Positions 7,972 through 15,425 of a DNA stretch of 23,839 nucleotides are shown here, one piece after another (positions within the stretch are counted from its first letter, which is position 1; every line of letters begins with the position of its first letter). The stretch lies in the IMG/VR virus record IMGVR_UViG_3300009431_000138, positions 1 to 23,839 of that record. The stretch is one strand, 5' to 3'. The position numbers and the translations under genes were made by a program. Below the pieces are notes generated by a model, which made no database searches, was not told the origin of the DNA, and saw only the letters and a program-made list of their open reading frames with translations. The stretch comes from a virus.

Positions 7972-10303
7972 TCAGATCCGGACGCTCAGCGCCAGGAGGA
8001 CCAAGGAGGAATGTCTCGACTGCCAGCTGGCCGCCGCCGGCCTGGTCCCCATGTCGATCGTGATCAATTCCCACAATGAAGGACTGCGCCTGAAGGCCAC
8101 CGTCGAGGCCTTGCGGCGGAACGTGCGCGGTCAAGACTTCGAGCTGATCGTCATCGACGACGGCTCCACCGACAAGAGCGCCGAGGACCTCGGCGAAGAC
8201 ATCTGCATCGTGCGCAATGCCCAGCGCATCGGGTGCGGCCTGTGCAAGGGACAGGGGGTGGAGGCCGGCCAGGGCTCGGTCTTCGGCTTCTTTGATGCCC
8301 ACTGCAACGTGGTCGATGGCCGGCTGGCGGATCTCGCCGTCCTGGCCGCCCGGGAACGCGCGATCATCTGCCCGATCGTCCGCAATGTCCAATTCGACGA
8401 GGACTGGAACTTCCGCCCGCCGAGCGCCACCTACCTCTGGCCCAGCGGCAATGGCCTCCGGCGCGAGAAGCAGCAATATCAGGCCGTGGCCAAGGTCTCC
8501 ACGAAACCGCACCGCCTCGTCGAGGTCGACATGATCACCGTCGGCTGCTTCATGTCCCGCGAGACCCTCGAGGCCCTGGGCGGCTGGAACAACTACGAGG
8601 GCCTCCACGGCTCCCAGGAGCGTGGCATGGCCCTCCGCGCCTTCATGGCCAAGATCCCGATCAAGGTCTTCACCGGCGTGCAGGTCGGCCATCAGTTCCG
8701 CAAGGGCAAGTGGCCCTATAAGCCCCCGCCCCGCAAGCACCAGCTCCGCAACCTGTGGCATGCCTTCGGCGTGGTGGCCTCGCCCGAGACCTTCGAGGCG
8801 CACTTCCGCAAATACCTCACCCGCGGCAATGGCGGACTCGGCCGGCACGTCCTCGGCACCAAGGCCTTCAAGCGCGATCGCGACCACTTCCAGGCCCACT
8901 GCAAGAAACGCTCCGACCGGGAGCTCCTCGAGAAGCTCGACCTCGTCGACTCCCCAAGCCCGAATCCCAAGCCCCGAGCCCGAAGCTCCATCCCTCTGGC
9001 CCCGCATCCCAAACCCCAGGCCCCGAATCCCCAGTTGCCCGGCATCGACGTCCGCATCTGCTACGAGCCCGGAGGCCGGCTCGGCTTCGCCTACAACCGC
9101 GCGATCCGGAATTCCTGGGCCGACTGGGTCCTCCTCCTCGACCACGACGTCCTGCTCCTGAATCCGAACTGGTATGAGATCTGCCAGCGCGTGATCAAGG
9201 AGCACCCGCGCGCCGGCATGTTCACCTGCTGGACCAATAACATCGGCTGCAAGAAGCAGAAGCTCAAGGAGGCCCCGCGCGGCCACGATCTGAAGAAGCA
9301 CCGCGAGAAAGCCCGCGAGATCTGGGAGCGATTCGGCCTGCAGACCACGCAACTTCGCCGCCAGCTCATCGGCGGCTTTCTCATGCTCGTGCGCAAGTCG
9401 GCCTGGAAGAAGATCGGCGGCTTCGTCGAGACCGGCTTCTTCGGCGTCGACAATGACTTCCACCACTGCCTCCACAAGGCGGGCCTCGAGGTCTGGCGGA
9501 TGGACGGGCTTTATTGCTACCACCTCCGCGAGCGGAAAGACCGAACCTGGCTGAAGGGGACTTGCCTCGCCTCGGCGCACGAGCTCAAGCGCACCCCCGA
9601 GGAGCTGCGTCGATCCACCCTAACCCCCAACCCCCAACACCCAAGCCCTCGAGTCGTCTACACGGTCGTCACCGGCAGATATGATCGCCTCCCCAAGGTG
9701 CCGGCCTTCCCCGGCTGGGACTATGTCGCCTTCGTCGCCGAGGACTCGCTCGAGTTCGCCGGCGAGCGGGAGCCCTGGCAGATCCGCACGCTCGATACGC
9801 GCGGGCTCGATCCCATCCGGGCGAGCCGCCTGCCAAAGATCCTGCCGCAGTTCTATTTGCCGCAGTATGAATACTCGCTCTATTGTGATGCGAACCAGCG
9901 GCTCCGGCAAGATCCGACGCGGATGGGCGAGAAAGCCCGCTGGCCCGACTGGATCATGAGCCGGCATCCGAATCGGTCCTGCGTCTATGAGGAGGCCAAG
10001 AGCTGCGTCAGGATGAGTAAGGCCAGCATCATGGCGGTCGAGACGCAGATCCAGCGCTATCGCGACGCCGGCATGCCGGAGAATCTCGGCCTCACGGCGA
10101 ACGGGATCATGCTCCGGCGGCACAAGGCGCCGGCGGTCATCGAGTTCGCGAAGCGATGGTGGGAAGAATACGCGGCGGCCGAGACCTCGAGGGATCAGCT
10201 CGCGCTGCCGTTTGTGCTTTGGAAACACGGCTTCGAGATCCGGACCTTCTCCGTTACCGAGAGAAACCGCTTCTTCCGCAGGAAGAACCATGCACGAGGA
10301 TAG
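7955..10303 (+). CDS. Three-domain glycosyltransferase (GT27/GT2-like, GT2-like, TOD1/MUCI70-like DUF616)
   Basis: The start is GTG 7955 with GGGAGG at 7941-7946; ATG 7907 would overlap the previous gene by 65 bases. The product is 782 residues. Domain 1 (about 34-320) is GT-A: SIVINSHNEG, DDGS at 68-71, a DAH metal motif at 114-116, and GHQFRKGKWPY at 245-255. The DAH plus GHxFR...PY combination recalls polypeptide GalNAc-transferases (GT27). Domain 2 (about 364-540) is another GT2-like unit with LLLDHDVLLLNPNW and GGFLMLVRKSAWKKIGGF. Domain 3 (about 566-782) has the DUF616 pattern: VYTVVTGRYD, YSLYCDANQRL, RHPNRSCVYEEA, GLTANGIMLRRH, SRDQLALPFVLW. Two Pro-rich linkers separate the domains. 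There is no signal peptide, so it should act in the cytoplasm, perhaps on virion proteins. Confidence 0.85.
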   Translation: MARLADQIRTLSARRTKEECLDCQLAAAGLVPMSIVINSHNEGLRLKATVEALRRNVRGQDFELIVIDDGSTDKSAEDLGEDICIVRNAQRIGCGLCKGQGVEAGQGSVFGFFDAHCNVVDGRLADLAVLAARERAIICPIVRNVQFDEDWNFRPPSATYLWPSGNGLRREKQQYQAVAKVSTKPHRLVEVDMITVGCFMSRETLEALGGWNNYEGLHGSQERGMALRAFMAKIPIKVFTGVQVGHQFRKGKWPYKPPPRKHQLRNLWHAFGVVASPETFEAHFRKYLTRGNGGLGRHVLGTKAFKRDRDHFQAHCKKRSDRELLEKLDLVDSPSPNPKPRARSSIPLAPHPKPQAPNPQLPGIDVRICYEPGGRLGFAYNRAIRNSWADWVLLLDHDVLLLNPNWYEICQRVIKEHPRAGMFTCWTNNIGCKKQKLKEAPRGHDLKKHREKAREIWERFGLQTTQLRRQLIGGFLMLVRKSAWKKIGGFVETGFFGVDNDFHHCLHKAGLEVWRMDGLYCYHLRERKDRTWLKGTCLASAHELKRTPEELRRSTLTPNPQHPSPRVVYTVVTGRYDRLPKVPAFPGWDYVAFVAEDSLEFAGEREPWQIRTLDTRGLDPIRASRLPKILPQFYLPQYEYSLYCDANQRLRQDPTRMGEKARWPDWIMSRHPNRSCVYEEAKSCVRMSKASIMAVETQIQRYRDAGMPENLGLTANGIMLRRHKAPAVIEFAKRWWEEYAAAETSRDQLALPFVLWKHGFEIRTFSVTERNRFFRRKNHARG
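8951..9040 (+). repeat. C-rich low-complexity repeat encoding first inter-domain linker
   Basis: Degenerate units of the kind CCCAAGCCCCGAATCCC run through the segment and encode a linker rich in Pro, Asn, Lys and Ala between glycosyltransferase domains 1 and 2. The composition differs sharply from the flanking coding sequence. Confidence 0.7.
9614..9652 (+). repeat. C-rich low-complexity repeat encoding second inter-domain linker
   Basis: A short run of CCCTAACCCCCAACCCCCAA-like units encodes TLTPNPQHPSPR between domains 2 and 3 of the glycosyltransferase. It resembles the first linker repeat in composition and unit length. Confidence 0.6.
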
Positions 10304-10808
10304 TCTAAAAGAGATGAGCCGGATCGTCCAGGACGAATTGAAGCCCGCGCACGCGCGGGCCCTCCGCGTCCTCGACGTGGGCAGCCGCTGCGTCAATACC
10401 GACTTTCCTCATACATACCGCGAGCTCATGCCCCCGTCCTGGACTTATCTCGGCGCCGACTTGGAGCCCGGCCTGAATGTCGACCTGGTCATGGCGGGCC
10501 CGTATAGTCTCCCCGCCCGCTCCGGCCGCTTCGATCTCATCATCTCCGGCCAGGTCCTCAAGCACGTCAAGAATCCGTTTCGGCTGCTCGCCGAGATGGC
10601 CCGCGCCCTCAATCCCGGGGGGACGATCGTCCTCGCGGCGCCCTGGCGCCACGACAAGGTCCATGACCATCCGGTCGATTGCTGGCGGATCCTCCCCGCG
10701 GGGATGCGCGCGCTGCTCGAGGAGGCCGCCCTGAAGCCACGCGCCGTCTATATGGTCAAGAACGACACCTGGGCGATTGCCGACAAGAACGGAGATCCGG
10801 AGCGATGA
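10290..10808 (+). CDS. Class I SAM-dependent methyltransferase
   Basis: This 172-residue protein has a class I methyltransferase pattern of the methyltransferase-11 type: motif I region VLDVGSRC at 28-34, an acidic residue after strand 2 (LGADLEP at 54-60), FDLIISGQVLKHV at 81-93, the helix AEMARALNPGG at 101-111 and the strand TIVLAAPW. A His/Asp-rich loop (RHDKVHDHPVDCW) may contribute to substrate binding. The ATG has AGGAAG at 10280-10285 and overlaps the glycosyltransferase end by 14 bases, and its own stop overlaps the next ATG. Co-translation with the glycosyltransferase suggests that it methylates a sugar or another product of that pathway. The substrate is unknown. Confidence 0.8.
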   Translation: MHEDSLKEMSRIVQDELKPAHARALRVLDVGSRCVNTDFPHTYRELMPPSWTYLGADLEPGLNVDLVMAGPYSLPARSGRFDLIISGQVLKHVKNPFRLLAEMARALNPGGTIVLAAPWRHDKVHDHPVDCWRILPAGMRALLEEAALKPRAVYMVKNDTWAIADKNGDPER

Positions 10809-11464
10809 CCTCGATCCCCGACGAGCAGGTCCTCTCGCAGGCGACGCTGTACGGCGTCTGCCGTGCCGAGGGCGTGCGCTCCTCCAAGAGCTTCGGCTGC
10901 GGCGTGCTCCTGCCGAGCCTCCTCTGGTGCTGGGATGCCTCGGCCGTCATCGAGATCGGCACCTATGAGGGATTCAGCAGCCTGGCGATCGGGATGCAGC
11001 TCCAGCTCATGGGCCCGACCGGGACAGGCGCCCGTCGGCGCCTGGCGGTCTGCGATATCGAGGATGAATGCGTGGCCGAGTCACTCCGCCTCCTCGAGGA
11101 ATATGCGCCCGACGTCGACGCCGAAGGAATCGTCTTTGACAGCGCTGCCGTCGACTGGCGGAGCTGGGGCCAGTTCGATTTCGCCTATATCGACGGCGAC
11201 CACTCCGGGCCGGCCATGGCGGCGGATCTCCGCCAGGTCGTGCCGGCCATGGATCCCGACAAGGCCGCGATCCTCATGCACGATTATTGCCCGCGCTATC
11301 CCGGCCTGGTGGCCGCCATCCAGGAGTTCATTCACTCCTCGCCCGAGTGGAGCATGGCCGCCTTGCCCTCGAAGCTCTCATACCCCATGGCGCTCGCAAC
11401 GCGCTCCGCGCCCGCCGGCCTGGAAGTCGGCAAGGAAGGCCGCATGCGCGTCGCCGGAGTTTAG
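10805..11464 (+). CDS. Class I SAM-dependent methyltransferase (TylF / methyltransferase-24-like)
   Basis: This 219-residue protein shows motif I as VIEIGTYEGFSSLAIG, an acidic strand-2 end (VCDIEDE), and FAYIDGDHSGPAMAADL followed by ILMHDY. The last two are typical of the methyltransferase-24 / TylF and cephalosporin-hydroxylase-like group, whose members often methylate sugar hydroxyls with a divalent metal bound near the Asp/His residues. It overlaps the first methyltransferase by ATGA. The pair, together with the glycosyltransferase, forms a compact modification cassette inside the late operon. There is no signal peptide. Confidence 0.8.
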   Translation: MTSIPDEQVLSQATLYGVCRAEGVRSSKSFGCGVLLPSLLWCWDASAVIEIGTYEGFSSLAIGMQLQLMGPTGTGARRRLAVCDIEDECVAESLRLLEEYAPDVDAEGIVFDSAAVDWRSWGQFDFAYIDGDHSGPAMAADLRQVVPAMDPDKAAILMHDYCPRYPGLVAAIQEFIHSSPEWSMAALPSKLSYPMALATRSAPAGLEVGKEGRMRVAGV

Positions 11465-11479
11465 GAAAGGACACCACTG

Positions 11480-11881
11480 ATGCCGCCCCCTGAATTGAAT
11501 TCAAATGGTCGCAGGCACGTCGGCTATGGCGGCGAGGCGATCGAGGTCCTGATCGAGGAATGTGATTCAGCGATCGAGCGGATTAAGGCCCATCCCGGTA
11601 TCGAAGACTGTGCCGGTCACGGACCGCTCGTGAGCGGCGTAATCGTGCTGTTGCGGTGCGAGCGTGCCGAGTTGCAGCGCAAACACGCCCTGGCTCAGGA
11701 ATGGGTCGCCCTGGCCCAGGTGCGCGAGGCCGAAAAGCGACGCGCCGCTGAGGAGCGCGCGGCCGACAAGCGCCGAGCTCGCGCGCAGCTCATCGTCGCC
11801 ATCTGTGCGGGGGTCTTCCTCGCGAATCTTCCCGCGATCATCGGCGGGAGCAAGGCCGTGCTCGATCGCCTGGCCCCATGA
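11480..11881 (+). CDS. Small membrane-anchored coiled-coil protein, unknown function
   Basis: This 133-residue protein starts after AGGAAAGG at 11463-11470. The N-terminal half is soluble and acidic. Residues about 60-102 form a charged helix likely to be coiled-coil (REAEKRRAAEERAADKRRAR). A single hydrophobic segment follows (LIVAICAGVFLANLPAIIGG), and the protein ends soon after. It opens a group of four small membrane proteins that stands where siphoviruses keep lysis genes. It could be a spanin-like or holin-associated protein, but no family is recognised. Confidence 0.6.
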   Translation: MPPPELNSNGRRHVGYGGEAIEVLIEECDSAIERIKAHPGIEDCAGHGPLVSGVIVLLRCERAELQRKHALAQEWVALAQVREAEKRRAAEERAADKRRARAQLIVAICAGVFLANLPAIIGGSKAVLDRLAP

Positions 11882-12063
11882 GGACCGGAGACTCATGCCC
11901 GCTGAAACGGATCAGGACCAAAGGGCACGTCGGCTGGGAACGCCGCTGGCGAATCCTCTGGCCAGCGAACTTGCGCTATCTCAAGATGTCCCTCGAAAAG
12001 TTCTGGCAAGGCCTGCGCATCGTGCGCGGGCGACAAATAGCGCTTGAATCGAAAGGAGAACCG

Positions 12064-12261
12064 ATGAGCGCTCTGTTGAAGTCGAAGAAGTTTAAGGTCC
12101 TGATCGCCGCCGTCCTCATCGCGGCGGCTTCGGGAATCACCGGGACGCAGGAGTGGGGCACGGCGGTCCAGCAGATCGTCGCCGCGCTGCTTGTTTACAT
12201 TGGCGCCCAGGGCGTCGCCGACTTTGGCAAAGGGGCGGCCGAGGTCAAGAACGGAGGTTGA
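12064..12261 (+). CDS. Putative small holin
   Basis: This 65-residue protein has two hydrophobic segments (KVLIAAVLIAAASGITG and IVAALLVYIGAQGVADFG) separated by a short polar turn, with a basic N-terminus (SALLKSKKFK). The size, topology and position in a cluster of small membrane proteins after the tail genes suit a holin. The chosen ATG has the excellent site AAAGGAG at 12052-12058. The frame is open further upstream to an ATG at 11878 that overlaps the previous stop (ATGA). That would give a 127-residue form with a basic, Trp-rich 62-residue N-terminal extension. A dual-start holin/antiholin arrangement is therefore possible. Confidence 0.6.
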   Translation: MSALLKSKKFKVLIAAVLIAAASGITGTQEWGTAVQQIVAALLVYIGAQGVADFGKGAAEVKNGG

Positions 12262-12268
12262 TCCCGCG

Positions 12269-12544
12269 ATGAGAGAAAAGCTCGAAGTCGCGGTGGCGGT
12301 CCTGGCGATCATCATCTGCCTGGTCGGGCTCGCGGCCCTCTTCTGCGGCTGCACGCCTCATAAGGCATTCGTCCTCGCCATCGACCAGCACACCGCGGTG
12401 ATCCTGCCCGAATATAAGGGCTATGTCGAGGGCGATCCGGCCCTCGACGAGACGAGTAAACGGATCCGGCTCGAGAGCTGCGGCGCGCTCCGCTCGCTCA
12501 TCGAGACCGCCAAGAAGGAGGCCGGGATCCATGCCCCCGATTGA
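12269..12544 (+). CDS. Small membrane or lipoprotein, possible spanin component
   Basis: This 91-residue protein has an N-terminal hydrophobic segment (VAVAVLAIIICLVGLAALF) ending in CGC, a weak lipobox (F-C-G-C), followed by a hydrophilic domain of about 55 residues. A cleaved and lipidated product would be about 60 residues, like outer-membrane spanins such as Rz1, which would imply a Gram-negative type envelope. The lipobox is imperfect, so a simple membrane anchor is an alternative. The ribosome site CGGAGG lies at 12252-12257, and the end overlaps the next gene by 14 bases. Confidence 0.55.
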   Translation: MREKLEVAVAVLAIIICLVGLAALFCGCTPHKAFVLAIDQHTAVILPEYKGYVEGDPALDETSKRIRLESCGALRSLIETAKKEAGIHAPD

Positions 12545-12860
12545 AGAAGAAGAGCTCCAGCGCATCCTCAACGAGGCGCTGGAGCATTTCCTCGGCGGCC
12601 TCTGGGACAAGGACCAGGCCGCGGCCATCGCCCAGCGCTATGCCCACGATCTCGCCGAGCAGCACATCCTCGCCATCACCGCCGCCACCGAGGAGGAGAA
12701 GGCCAAGCACATGCGGAACATCCAGCATCTCCTCGTCACCATGCGGACCGAGGCGGCCGAGCAATATATCCGCCGCTTCGGCCAGCAAGGCAAGCAAGTG
12801 GTCATCGGCGCCGCCAAGGCGATCGCGACCATCCTGATTGCGGCGCTGCTCGCCGCATAG
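12531..12860 (+). CDS. Helical protein with C-terminal membrane segment, unknown function
   Basis: This 109-residue protein starts within the end of the preceding lipoprotein gene, after AAGGAGG at 12513-12519. It is almost wholly helical and acidic at first (PPIEEEELQRILNEALEHFL), then has repeated Ala/Glu/Gln helices. It ends with a hydrophobic stretch (VIGAAKAIATILIAALLAA) that looks like a C-terminal tail anchor. It is the last rightward gene before the convergent integrase. It could be an antiholin or another lysis accessory, but no family is recognised. Confidence 0.6.
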   Translation: MPPIEEEELQRILNEALEHFLGGLWDKDQAAAIAQRYAHDLAEQHILAITAATEEEKAKHMRNIQHLLVTMRTEAAEQYIRRFGQQGKQVVIGAAKAIATILIAALLAA

Positions 12861-12895
12861 GCTTGCTTCTCGTGGCCGGCTGGAGAGGAGGAACT

Positions 12896-12943
12896 ATGGT
12901 GGACGCGAAGAGGACCAGGACCAGCATCATCAGCCATACTTAG
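12896..12943 (+). other. Very short ORF behind a strong ribosome binding site
   Basis: GAGGAGGAAC at 12885-12894 is an unusually strong Shine-Dalgarno site placed just before ATG 12896, but the frame closes after 15 codons (MVDAKRTRTSIISHT). The last part overlaps the 3' end of the opposite-strand integrase. It may be a remnant of a gene truncated when the integrase module joined the genome, or a genuine micropeptide. Confidence 0.3.
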
Positions 12944-14381
12944 CCACGGTGCGAACCATGGGCCAGAGCCAAAGCTCAAGGTCATCATCGGTTATGGTGA
13001 TGCGGCGGATGATGGTGTGAAGCCACTGCCGCTGCTCCTCTGAGTCGCCGAGCTGCAAATGCTCGGCGACCTTTTTAACGAAGGCGGCTGGATCGATCTC
13101 CTCGTCCTCGCGCTTCTCCATGGCCTCGAGCTCGTCGGCCAGGGCGTCGACGCGCATCGCCGCCTTCTCCCGCACGGCGGTCCACCGCTCGAGCTCGTCA
13201 TTCCATGAGGCCTGATTCCCCCCGCTGATGTGCCCCTCGGTGGCGAGCTGCATGAGGTTGCCGTGCCTGCGCTCGGCCTGGTGGAAATCGCGCCGGGCGA
13301 TGGCGAGCTGCTCCGTGAGCGCGGCGATCCCCTCCTCCTGGCGCTGGGCCGCATCCTGGGTGGCGGATTTCAGAAGCAAGCTATTTCCGGCCAGGGCACA
13401 GAGCTCCTTGATGATGAGGTCCTCGATCTTCTCAGCATTGATCGGTTTCTGCGGACACTCCAGTCCGCGATCCTTGGTGGTGCAGCGATAGTAGAAATAC
13501 CGCCGGCCGCGCCCGCTGCCGGCGGAGCAGCTCATGTGCCTGCCGCATTGGCCGCAGCGGATCAATCCGTCCAGGCGGTAGAGGTATTTTCGTTTGGCGA
13601 TGTTCCGATCGATCGGACCGTTGCTCCGGGAGGCAAGCCGTTTCTGCGCGGCGTCGAAGGTGGCGGCGTCGACGATCGGGTCATGGGTCGACTGATAGGT
13701 TTTGCGCTGCCAGATGATCTTGCCGCGGTAGACCGGGTTGCGGAGCACATAGAGGACGCCCTGCTTGCCGATGCGGTGGCCGCGCGAGGCGATCTCCCGC
13801 GCGATCGCCGGCGAGGCGTGGCCCTCAAGATAGAGGCGGAAGATCTCGCGCACGACGGATGCCTTGTCCGGATCGAGCACGAGCTGCTTCTCCTCGACGC
13901 GGTAGCCCAGGGGGATCCCCCCGCCGCCCCACTTCCCCTTCTTGGCGGCCGCGAGCATGGTCTCGCGCACGCGCTCGGCCGTCATCTCGCGTTCGAACTG
14001 GGCGAACTCGAGGAGCATGCCGCGCATGAGCCGGCCGGCCGGGGTCGAGGTGTCGACATCCTGGGTGACGGCGACCACGGCGACCTCGAACTCCTCGAGC
14101 TGGGCGAGGAAGGAGTAGAAATCCCGGGCGGTGCGTGAGAGACGATCGACCTTGAGCGCGGCGATCGCCTGGAACCGGCCCTTGACCATGTCGCGAAGCA
14201 TCTCCTGGAAGGCGGGCCGCTTCATGTCCTTGGCGGAATAGCCGTCGTCGCAGTAGACCTCGACGACCTGGGCGCCCTTGCCCTGGGCCCAGGCACGGCA
14301 CCGCGCTTCCTGGAACTCGAGCGACATGCCGGAGCGCGCCTGCTCGATCGTCGACACGCGGGTATAGATCGCGACGTTCAT
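12930..14381 (-). CDS. int: Large serine recombinase / integrase
   Basis: This 483-residue large serine integrase catalyses attP x attB recombination. The N-terminal resolvase domain shows the catalytic Ser10 in AIYTRVST and the arginines of KVDRLSR (80, 83). A recombinase domain follows (about 155-260; GIPLGYRVEEKQ, LRNPVYRGKIIW). A zinc ribbon lies at about 273-310 with Cys276, 279, 285, 300 and 309, then a coiled-coil region (about 325-430) and a C-terminal tail. Length is typical of the family (450-550). The start codon directly follows the stop of the secreted-protein gene (TGAATG), and no good separate ribosome site is seen, so it is probably translated by coupling within the leftward lysogeny operon. 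Confidence 0.95.
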   Translation of the reverse strand: MNVAIYTRVSTIEQARSGMSLEFQEARCRAWAQGKGAQVVEVYCDDGYSAKDMKRPAFQEMLRDMVKGRFQAIAALKVDRLSRTARDFYSFLAQLEEFEVAVVAVTQDVDTSTPAGRLMRGMLLEFAQFEREMTAERVRETMLAAAKKGKWGGGGIPLGYRVEEKQLVLDPDKASVVREIFRLYLEGHASPAIAREIASRGHRIGKQGVLYVLRNPVYRGKIIWQRKTYQSTHDPIVDAATFDAAQKRLASRSNGPIDRNIAKRKYLYRLDGLIRCGQCGRHMSCSAGSGRGRRYFYYRCTTKDRGLECPQKPINAEKIEDLIIKELCALAGNSLLLKSATQDAAQRQEEGIAALTEQLAIARRDFHQAERRHGNLMQLATEGHISGGNQASWNDELERWTAVREKAAMRVDALADELEAMEKREDEEIDPAAFVKKVAEHLQLGDSEEQRQWLHTIIRRITITDDDLELWLWPMVRTVAKYG

Positions 14382-15413
14382 TCAGAAATCATCCTTCGCC
14401 TTGATGGCCGCCGCGGCATCGTCGATCTGCTCCTGCTTGTGAATGGGATCATAGACCATCTGGACCTCGGTCTCGTTGCCGAAGCCCTTCTCCAGGATGA
14501 TCCAGACGTTTGGCCCAACCCACTGGTATTTTTCAATGAACTCGTTGGGCTGAGAGGGCCTGCCATAGTGCGCAATCATGCTCAGAAGAAGCGCCTTGGA
14601 GTTCTCCGAGCCCTTGCAGGTGATGGCGACCATGCCGAGGCGATCCTTGTAGTAGGCAAAGCCAATCATCTCAAGCTGAGCGTTCCCGATCTGCAACCGC
14701 TCTCCGTCCCGGAGATAGACTTTATAGCTGCCGATCTTTCCCTTGGCGTCCACTCGGCCGGCCAGCTCGGTAATGTGCGATCCCCACTTCACTCCACGGA
14801 ACCCCTGCCATTTCTCAGCTATCTTCGGCTTAGGTCTGGGCTTTCCCTTTGCAAGGATGCGGCGCTCCCTTCTTGGCGTCTTGACTCGGTCGAGGTGAAG
14901 ATTCACATACCGGCCTGGTGATGGGAGGTTGGGCACGCCACCCAGGATCTCGGTATAGAACATGATCTTGCCGAAGCCTTTCCAGCCTTTGGGGGTTGGT
15001 CGATTCCCGGAATAGAACGAGACCTCGTCCTCATGCTTCCAGGAATAGCCGACGAAGAGACGTCCTCCAGGGAAGTGAAACCTCCAGGAGGTCCACTCGC
15101 CAGGGTGGGCTGCCATCAGGGGGAGCGATGTCTTCAGCAGCTTGTCCGGGATCCCATCGCGATCGGTATCGAGCCACGCCGCGTGACGAATCGCGCCGGG
15201 TTTGCCGCTGGCCTGGTGCTGGACGCGGAGCTCATAGGTGCCGCCCTTGACCGGCGCCGTCACCTCCCATGCCCGGGCATGATGCGGCGAGGTGGTGGAG
15301 GACTTGACCCCTTTGCCGCAGGTGGCGACGCTTTCGACGATCCATTTCTTCTCAGCCGCTTCCGCGACGAGAGCGCTTGCGCACAGAACGATCACCAGCA
15401 TGAGCTTCCTCAT
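14382..15413 (-). CDS. Secreted protein, candidate lysogenic-conversion gene
   Basis: This 343-residue protein starts with a clear Sec signal peptide (MRKLMLVIVLCASALVAEA, cleavage likely after AEA). Residues about 25-170 are beta-rich, with AWLDTDRDGIPD resembling a calcium-binding loop of the dockerin/thrombospondin-3 type. A basic linker with KGKPRPKPK follows, then a second domain with KWQGFRGVKWGSHITEL and repeated Tyr/Lys strands. The ribosome site AAAGGAG is inside the end of the repressor gene. It sits between repressor and integrase in the leftward operon, so it should be expressed in the lysogen and exported by the host. The function is unknown; an envelope or exclusion role is an inference. 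The second domain (GVKWGSHITE) recalls short secreted proteins of unknown function in Gram-negative bacteria. Confidence 0.8.
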   Translation of the reverse strand: MRKLMLVIVLCASALVAEAAEKKWIVESVATCGKGVKSSTTSPHHARAWEVTAPVKGGTYELRVQHQASGKPGAIRHAAWLDTDRDGIPDKLLKTSLPLMAAHPGEWTSWRFHFPGGRLFVGYSWKHEDEVSFYSGNRPTPKGWKGFGKIMFYTEILGGVPNLPSPGRYVNLHLDRVKTPRRERRILAKGKPRPKPKIAEKWQGFRGVKWGSHITELAGRVDAKGKIGSYKVYLRDGERLQIGNAQLEMIGFAYYKDRLGMVAITCKGSENSKALLLSMIAHYGRPSQPNEFIEKYQWVGPNVWIILEKGFGNETEVQMVYDPIHKQEQIDDAAAAIKAKDDF

Positions 15414-15425
15414 GGCGTGCTCCTT

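Noticed and set aside
7901-9580. A 559-codon minus-strand open frame opposite the glycosyltransferase.
   Set aside because: The sense frame has clear glycosyltransferase motifs throughout; the antisense product is a Leu/Ala/Asp/Glu low-complexity sequence of the mirror-image type.
13230-14138. A 302-codon plus-strand frame inside the integrase gene.
   Set aside because: The minus strand encodes an intact serine integrase with catalytic residues and zinc ribbon; the plus frame has no recognisable features.
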